From: Nitrosomonas sp.
GTDB taxonomy: Bacteria > Pseudomonadota > Gammaproteobacteria > Burkholderiales > Nitrosomonadaceae
Direction of reading: 5' to 3'
NCBI RefSeq assembly: GCF_019752095.1
Contig: NZ_JAIEMO010000003.1
Coordinates: 186,001-250,000 of the forward strand
DNA: 64,000 bases
Part shown: piece after piece, positions 58,708 to 64,000 of the stretch
How the letters are laid out: the number at the start of each line of letters is the position of its first letter
Position numbering within the stretch: position 1 is the first letter of the stretch
Position numbers and translations under genes: made by a program
The notes under the pieces: model-generated
What the model saw: only the letters and a program-made list of their open reading frames with translations
What the model was told of the DNA's origin: nothing
The model's database searches: none

Positions 58708-60883
58708 GAAAAACATTTAGTCCCCCCATCATCACAATGACTGATTTGGCGAGTTTCCACTAAATAAATAATGATTTCGTCAACTTCTTTAGATTTTGCT
58801 TTCAATAACTTCGTTAATTTTCCCCGTGGCATTAAACCTCGTCGGCAATACTCTCCAAATTGTCTATCATGTGAGTAATTTATGGTGTTCTTAATAAAAT
58901 CCAATGCCTTCGCAGCCTGCTTCTGGAACGGGTTTTCTGCTAAGTCCTTATCAAGCTTTTGTGCGAAAGCTTTGATTGATCCATTAACATAACCCCATGC
59001 CCAGGTAACATGCTCTCGTTTAATGACCCCTCCGTCACCAATCGCAAGTAATCCAGCTACTCGGATCGTTTGTTCCTCTGCACGGCTCCATAAATTAGCA
59101 AATTGATCTTTTTCATTTAACTGTTCGGCGAATTGAATGAGCAAGTCGTGTGCACCCTCTTCATAATCAATGACTGAAATGTCAATAGCGCGGATTTCTG
59201 CCATTTGTTGTTTGAGCTCGTCATTTATCCGAGTATCTGGCTTTCGATTTATCGGGTTTTCTTTATCGGCCTGAACTAATATAATCCGGTTTAGCAAGCC
59301 GTTATCAATCATCCTGGGTGTAATGCCATCCAGCAGCTCAAGCGATGTCGTAGTACCGATCAGATTGATATAAGGATTGTCATCTGGCCGATGTTTTGTT
59401 TCGTGTCAGCGTAGCTTTTGCCTGCAAAAAAAGAGCGGCCTAGTCCGTATAAAGTCATTAAGTCTTTTATCAGATCTTTTTGATGGATTGATCCACGCTC
59501 TGATAGCGCGGTTTGCAAATAAATGCCAAATTCATCAATGAGAATTAACGTAGACGGATTTCCTTCAAGTGAACGTAACAGTGCTGCACCACTGGCTATG
59601 CTCTCGTGAATACTTTCTCCCCGAGACATATTTCTCACCGAATCAATTAAACGTTTAATTGCTTTTCTAGGATCTTCCTTGCCGCGTCCTGTATCGCCAA
59701 CTAAACATATGAACAGGTTCAAAGCTGTATCGCTTCCTCCTACATAAGCTTTATTACTATTCAAATACGATACAATAATCAGGGCGCCAGCAATGGCGAA
59801 AGCTTTAATGGGCATGCGACTGCTTTGGAAAATATATTCCGCTATATCTCCAACGAGTCCGGGCGGGTATTGTAGGCTAGAGATTGCCTCCTCTTCCGTT
59901 ACTGGCTTTACATTGAATTCTGGTAGCGAGGGCAGATCATTGACCACCGGCGCGGACTTCCAGGCGCTGTGCAGTGTTGCCGTAACCTCCGAAGGCTCAA
60001 GACCAATTCTACTGGCGGCATCTTCCAGTTTACTTGTAACTTGATCCACATCCAATCTGCCCGCCTTAACGAATCCATACGCACGATATGCCACTTTGTT
60101 AAGTGTATCGTTACGATTCCCCTCAACGGCTGACTGAAGCTTAAGTAGAAGATTATCAAACTCAATTACCACATAAAAATCATCCTGCACGCATGGTATC
60201 GTTACAACTGGCACGGGCTTGTTCGGGATTCCTACCAGATTACCCACACCAATCCACTCTTTCAGCGCTTTAGCGGTATACCGTTTACCTGAGTTAAACA
60301 CCTCTCGCACCATGAATGGTTGCCCCTTATGATGCAGGAATCCAGGAACGCGCATAACGCGGGGCAGGTCGCATATCTTTGGGTCAGAACCGAGCAGGTT
60401 AGCCAAAGCCTTCTGGCATCCTTTAAACTCATTCAGGTGAAGTGTGTCTTCTATTATCCAGTAAGCGTGGTGTTTCCCGGGAGACGACTCAATTACTATT
60501 GACGGGACTAAAGGAAGATTGTCAAAAGTGCGATTAAAGTCTTGCGTATCAAAATCTGCAAATAATGCGCGCACCCGGACTACATTGCTCGCAGCTCTTC
60601 CCTGCCCGTCTGTTTCATTCACAGCAAAAAATACACCAGCGCCCTGATGATTAAGTTCTTCTAGCTCCGGTCGGCACTCCTCTAAGGTGCCGTGCATGAC
60701 CCTAGCCAGACTGTTGCTTTTATCCTTATCCCGGAAGGTTTGAAAAGTATGACTTTTACCCAAAGCATCAAGAATAGTGGCTTGACTAATTACTTGATTA
60801 TGAGTATATTTTTCTTTACCGGAAGTTTCAAAAATACTCGCCTCGTGCCTACCAGCATCCGGAGCGTTTTCATTTGTGATCAT
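58698..60883 (-). pseudogene. RepB-like primase/helicase (DUF3987-like) gene, split by a frameshift
   Basis: A 507-residue first part (60883 to 59360) holds a primase-like domain (VRVRALFADFDTQDF, SSPGKHHAYWII, PRVMRVPGFLHHKG) and an ATPase part with LVGDTGRGKEDPRKAI (Walker A) and LILIDEFGIYL (Walker B). It then stops early after DTKQNIGQM. In another frame the sequence continues as RPDDNPYINLIGTTTSLELL to LLNRIILVQ and a C-terminal domain ending at 58698. Restoring one A in the AAACAAAA run near 59395 rejoins them (about 728 residues). It is either a decayed gene, a sequencing error or a site of programmed slippage. Intact homologues start replication of phage-like elements. Confidence 0.85.
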
Positions 60884-61140
60884 TATTTACCGCCAGATAG
60901 CAATTTTCTGATTTCGCTAACATTCCACGCCAAGCGGCCATTTATACGCACCGGTCGCAGCGCTCCATTTTCCAGGCAAGCCCAGGCACGTAAGGTTTGG
61001 GGTCTGCGATTCAAATAAAACGCTGCGGCATCTGTTGGAACTGTAGGACGCGTTACTGATTCGAGCGGCGGGAATATTAGTTGATTATGCGAAGCGAGTG
61101 CTTCTGATGGGGTAAAGTTATGATTTGTGTCTATTTGCAT
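60883..61140 (-). CDS. helix-turn-helix (excisionase/AlpA-like) protein
   Basis: From the ATG at 61138-61140, which has a GAGGTG ribosome site, the product has 85 residues. The C-terminal half is a MerR/AlpA-type winged helix: VPTDAAAFYLNRRPQTLRAWACLENGALRPVRINGRLAWNVSEIRKLL. Such proteins act as excisionases or regulators in integrative elements. It ends at the start codon of the primase-like gene (1-base overlap), so it is co-translated with that gene. A role in DNA binding is clear from the fold; the target is not. Confidence 0.8.
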   Translation of the reverse strand: MQIDTNHNFTPSEALASHNQLIFPPLESVTRPTVPTDAAAFYLNRRPQTLRAWACLENGALRPVRINGRLAWNVSEIRKLLSGGK

Positions 61141-61217
61141 TTTGCACCTCGTTTTTTTGTTGAGGTGCGAATGATTTATCAAATAAAGCTATTTACTACT
61201 ATGCGCGGCAGCTATCT

Positions 61218-62129
61218 TCAATAAACGGTATTTAACGGCATTTGGCGGCGCTTTAGACGTTTTCCTAATGCAGATCTACTAAGCTTTGCTTGTATGTCAT
61301 TCTCGTTTGTATAGCACAAAGCATCACCCTCAAATATGCCGGTAAAGGGGGGGCATTCATCTTTGGCCAGTTCCTTCAGTTGCAAGAAAACATCTGCCAA
61401 CTCTGTGGTTCCAGCCTTTTTTATTGCTTCTTCTATCGCTGGGTCTAAAATATTCCGGCGAAGTTTGTTAACTCTTGCTACAGATATATGTGGCGTAACT
61501 AGTATAGATTCTGCTTGTTTAAGTTCTTGTTCGTTGTTTGAATTTGAATAACCAAGAAGTTCTTTCAGTTCAATTTCTCGTTCTTCAAGCTCTTTTATTT
61601 TGGTATCGATTATTATTTGCTCACTAGCAATTCCATTTGGATTAAGTCTTTGCCAATTAAAAATTTGATCAGGAATAGATTGTCGCTCTAGCTCCCAGTC
61701 ACAGTATTGATTTACTGTTTTTTCATAGTCTGGCTGCAGACTGGCATCAAAATCACGTGCCATTTGCTTACGTTGTTCTGTCGATATTTCATCCCATTTC
61801 TGGAAAATATCAACATAAGCAATATTCATTTTCATTTGTTGCGGCAAATCCGAGAACTTTTTCCCGAGATATGGCGCTATGGATTCTATTAATTTCTCTG
61901 ACGCGGCTTTTTCCCTATGATTCGGAGAATAATGAAAATCATATAGCGCAGCTAAATACTCTCGCTGCAGCTTAGAAAGCTTATCCCATTTGCTTACATT
62001 AGCGGAAATATCAATATTGGGTTTTTCTATCCCTTTTTGAGTAAGCCTGTTTTGCAAATCAATAGGTAAGGCAGAGAATTGAGATTCTAAAAAGGGGAAA
62101 ATTTGATCAAGTAGTAGTATATACGTCAT
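61218..62129 (-). CDS. hypothetical Gln/Glu-rich protein of the integrative element
   Basis: I recognise no family in this 303-residue protein. It is soluble, helical and charged (FHYSPNHREKAASEKLIESI, DTKIKELEEREIELKELL coiled-coil stretch around 185-205), with no signal peptide or membrane segment. It is read on the minus strand, after brnA by 11 bases, and before the helix-turn-helix gene by 77. Base composition is like the rest of the element. A plasmid- or phage-borne accessory role is likely, without more detail. Confidence 0.7.
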   Translation of the reverse strand: MTYILLLDQIFPFLESQFSALPIDLQNRLTQKGIEKPNIDISANVSKWDKLSKLQREYLAALYDFHYSPNHREKAASEKLIESIAPYLGKKFSDLPQQMKMNIAYVDIFQKWDEISTEQRKQMARDFDASLQPDYEKTVNQYCDWELERQSIPDQIFNWQRLNPNGIASEQIIIDTKIKELEEREIELKELLGYSNSNNEQELKQAESILVTPHISVARVNKLRRNILDPAIEEAIKKAGTTELADVFLQLKELAKDECPPFTGIFEGDALCYTNENDIQAKLSRSALGKRLKRRQMPLNTVY

Positions 62130-62140
62130 AACATTCCTTG

Positions 62141-62404
62141 TCAGTGTTGCTTCATCCAGTCCCTTAATGCGTCATTGATGCGAGTTTGCCAGCCGTTGCC
62201 TGTGGCTCTGAATTGTTCCAGGATTTCTGTATCTATCCGGAGTGTTACTTGTTCTTTCTTTCCGCTTCCTTGCGGCCTTCCCGGTGCTCTCCGTAATTGC
62301 TGCAATTCGTTATCTGTTAAAGGCAGATTGTCAGGATCAGCAAGGGCGGCTGCGTTAATTTGCGCTTCCTCAATATCAGTGGGTCTAATTAATTTCTTGC
62401 TCAT
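62141..62404 (-). CDS. brnA: BrnA antitoxin
   Basis: The start is taken at MSKKLIRPTDIEEAQINAAALADPDN (62404), three codons into the frame. The 87-residue product has the BrnA pattern: ADPDNLPLTDNELQQL, then the basic GRPQGSGKKEQVTLRIDTEILEQFRATGNGWQTRINDALRDWM ribbon-helix-helix, which dimerises and binds DNA. It neutralises BrnT and represses the operon. It overlaps brnT by 20 bases, the usual toxin-first order of this system. Confidence 0.93.
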   Translation of the reverse strand: MSKKLIRPTDIEEAQINAAALADPDNLPLTDNELQQLRRAPGRPQGSGKKEQVTLRIDTEILEQFRATGNGWQTRINDALRDWMKQH

Positions 62405-62657
62405 AATAGTCAAATTCTCTTTGGTTAGCTTTGCGCAAACTGATTATTCTTCGGTCATTCTCGCGATCAACATAAACCACGCAATATAATCTTTCGCCAA
62501 TCGGTGCTAATGCGACCATACGGTTTTCTCCGTAATCATGCCGCGTGTCCTGCCATATCAGGGCGACATCCCAATCTATGGACGCCGCTTCGGTCAGTGA
62601 TACGCCATGCTTTTCTTGGTTTTTAATATCTTTCGCGGCATCGCAAGTCACTTTCAT
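62385..62657 (-). CDS. brnT: BrnT toxin (RelE-fold ribonuclease)
   Basis: The 90-residue protein matches BrnT: VTCDAAKDIKNQEKHGVSLTEAASIDWDVALIWQDTRHDYGENRMVALAPIGERLYCVVYVDRENDRRIISLRKANQREFDYYEQ. The W-x-x-x-K-x-x-x-N-x-x-K-H-G type N-terminus and the C-terminal RIISLRKANQRE motif with the catalytic-type basic residues are clear. BrnT degrades RNA and is neutralised by BrnA, encoded next. There is no ribosome site before the ATG, and the -10 box ends 5 bases from it, so the mRNA may be leaderless. Confidence 0.93.
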   Translation of the reverse strand: MKVTCDAAKDIKNQEKHGVSLTEAASIDWDVALIWQDTRHDYGENRMVALAPIGERLYCVVYVDRENDRRIISLRKANQREFDYYEQEIN

Positions 62658-62662
62658 GTATA

Positions 62663-62714
62663 AATGTAGTTACGTTTATTATTGAAGTCAAGAATTATTT
62701 GTAGTTACGTTTAT
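62663..62714 (-). promoter_or_regulatory. brnTA promoter with 15-bp direct repeat
   Basis: On the minus strand -35 TTGACT (62686-62691), 17-base spacer and -10 TACATT (62663-62668) are well formed. TGTAGTTACGTTTAT occurs twice (62665-62679 and 62700-62714), 35 bases apart; the first overlaps the -10 box and the second the integrase stop. BrnA is a known autorepressor, so these repeats are the likely operator; an integrase arm site is an alternative. Confidence 0.65.
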
Positions 62715-64000
62715 AGCCTTGCTACATTCAACCCTGCTTGCTTTGGCACAATTTCAATTCCGGCCTCTTGTAAAATCCATTGCTCAATTCTGATATGCCA
62801 TAAGTGCAGCAAATCCAGTTCGCGTTGTATGTAATGCTTCTCAGCGATTGCACTTGGTTTGTGTCCCATAATTTGTGCAACGATTCCCGCAGGTACTTCT
62901 ACCCACTCAGACAGGGTGCCAAAAGAACGGCGCAAACCATGCAATGATAATGGAGGAAGTGCTGCGACAGTCAATGCCCTATTATGAGGATTGCGCGGTT
63001 CTTCCAGTCTGCCAGATGCAGCGGAGGGACTGCTAAAAACAAACTCATTGCGTCGCGGTAATACAGCTATTATATGTTCTACATAAGGCGTTAGTGGAAT
63101 CACTCGCAGCCCTTCAACCTTATCCCTAATGGTCATGCTCTTCCACTTAAAATCTACATCTTGCCATTGCAAACTCGCCAACTCATTACGACGCGCTCCA
63201 GTCAATAATAAAGATTGTAGGTATGCTGATATAACAGGATTGTTAATTTTCTTTACGGCTTCAAACCAAGGCCGGATTTGGGCACGTCTCAGGCTATCGT
63301 TCTTTTTTGTTCTTGGTGTAGGTACCAATCTCTTTATACTTTCGGTCTCACACGTATCAGAATTCACAATAGCGCTATATTCATCATTCTTTGCACACCA
63401 CGTAATAAAGGCACGCAAAAAACGAAATGCTTTTGCAGCGGAGGTAGGAGCTTGGGCCACCTCCTTTTTTAGCCATGCTGAAACGGCGTAAACATCAAGG
63501 TCAATAAGACGCATCGACATAAAAGGCACCAGCATGCCGGGACGTGTCGTTTCCGATTCATTTGGGCGGCGTCCACGTTTGCGCTTTACTCCACCTGCTT
63601 GTAGAAAATAGGCATGATGTGCCCTATGCCTATCTCCCCATTCGGGCTTTCCGTCTTTAATAGATGCGCTGCGTTCTTTAATATATGCGTTCCATGCTTC
63701 TGCAACAGTCACGGATTCACGAACATTCTGTATCAACAGCGCGGCAGCTTCTTTTTCTCTGGCTAGTTTTTCGGCTTCCTTGGCAGCTTCTTCATTAGCT
63801 TTTACTTCGCGCGGGTCTTTACCTTGATCTATCAAGATTTGTAAGCGGCGAGCTTCAATTTGCGCAGCGTCAATGCTCCATACGTTCACTTCACCGATAG
63901 TTAACCGCATGGTTTTTCCTTTAACTTTCGACTCGAAAATATAGCGCTTGCGATTTGAACCGGCTGTTGCACGAACGGCCAAACCATGCACTTCCGTGCA
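62711..64000 (-). CDS. tyrosine-type site-specific integrase (partial, N-terminus beyond the window)
   Basis: The frame stays open at the right edge (…TEVHGLAVRATAGSNRKRYIF), so the first part of the protein is missing. The DUF4102-type arm-binding domain is visible (TMRLTIGEVNVWSIDAAQIEARRLQILIDQGKDP), then a core-binding domain. The catalytic domain has LLLTGARRNELASLQWQDV with the catalytic Arg, LHGLRRSFGTL with H-x-x-R, and GHKPSAIAEKHYIQ with the nucleophile Tyr. Such P4-type integrases insert islands into tRNA genes. It ends 53 bases from brnT on the same strand, and the attachment site of this element is probably to the right of the window. Confidence 0.93.
   Translation of the reverse strand, partial: CTEVHGLAVRATAGSNRKRYIFESKVKGKTMRLTIGEVNVWSIDAAQIEARRLQILIDQGKDPREVKANEEAAKEAEKLAREKEAAALLIQNVRESVTVAEAWNAYIKERSASIKDGKPEWGDRHRAHHAYFLQAGGVKRKRGRRPNESETTRPGMLVPFMSMRLIDLDVYAVSAWLKKEVAQAPTSAAKAFRFLRAFITWCAKNDEYSAIVNSDTCETESIKRLVPTPRTKKNDSLRRAQIRPWFEAVKKINNPVISAYLQSLLLTGARRNELASLQWQDVDFKWKSMTIRDKVEGLRVIPLTPYVEHIIAVLPRRNEFVFSSPSAASGRLEEPRNPHNRALTVAALPPLSLHGLRRSFGTLSEWVEVPAGIVAQIMGHKPSAIAEKHYIQRELDLLHLWHIRIEQWILQEAGIEIVPKQAGLNVARL

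Noticed and set aside
58486-58716. 76-codon frame over the GAGAACT repeats
   Set aside because: Its repeated FSHSRELGN/FSHGREL peptides only reflect the DNA repeats, and it overlaps the end of the primase-like gene.
63315-63330. GGTACCAAT shared with the tRNA-Arg 3' end as an attachment repeat
   Set aside because: Only 9 bases match and they lie within the conserved coding region of the integrase, so chance is the best explanation.

Overview
The window looks like a chromosomal segment of an ammonia-oxidising betaproteobacterium of the Nitrosomonas type. This is inferred from the house-keeping protein sequences, a P460-family cytochrome, betaproteobacteria-type small proteins (DUF3460) and overall gene content; no 16S rRNA gene is present to confirm it. 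It covers the replication-origin neighbourhood on the left and a mobile/defence region on the right.

Left part (1-7.7 kb, all minus strand): pcnB, folK, panB, panC, dnaA, dnaN and the start of gyrB run in one direction, with the RNase P RNA upstream of pcnB. The AT-rich dnaA-dnaN gap carries DnaA boxes and is the best oriC candidate, because panC sits directly upstream of dnaA. From 7.8 to 20 kb are ordinary genes: a large MscK-type mechanosensitive channel, a TolC-type outer membrane protein, a PIMT-family methyltransferase, a TPP-riboswitch-controlled thiC, uppP, a rhodanese, an RsuA-family pseudouridine synthase, a DUF2835 protein and ettA. A small AT-rich accessory patch (20-21.6 kb) holds a membrane protein, a DEDDh exonuclease and a decayed YefM-type antitoxin.

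From 21.7 to 33.5 kb are a secreted small protein, a probable copper-radical oxidase with its full active site, a MazG-like hydrolase, a methyltransferase, an RhlE helicase and a complete RND efflux operon (outer membrane factor, adaptor, pump, DUF192). The partition/tRNA-modification operon mnmG-rsmG-parA-parB-trm112-ADP-ribosylglycohydrolase follows (33.6-39.2 kb), with a parS site in its leader. Next come small genes, a P460-family cytochrome, and a zinc regulon (zur, a small membrane protein and a ZnuD-like receptor) with matching operator palindromes at both promoters.

Right part: tRNA-Arg(CCT) at 45.4 kb is followed by a defence locus. A 5-methylcytosine methyltransferase and a Vsr nickase are divergent, and they face a tightly coupled five-gene operon encoding a sigma-70 factor with N-terminal ankyrin repeats, a MORC/MutL-like GHKL ATPase, a Z1-domain ATPase, a PD-(D/E)XK protein and an AIPR protein. 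The methylase, Vsr, GHKL and Z1 combination matches restriction-linked systems predicted for MORC-type ATPases; a dedicated ankyrin-sigma-70 protein as first gene is the part I cannot place in a described system. An IS remnant separates this operon from an integrative element (57.6 kb to beyond the window end) with small genes, iteron-like repeats, a frameshifted primase/helicase gene, a helix-turn-helix protein, a BrnT-BrnA toxin-antitoxin pair and a tyrosine integrase cut by the window edge.
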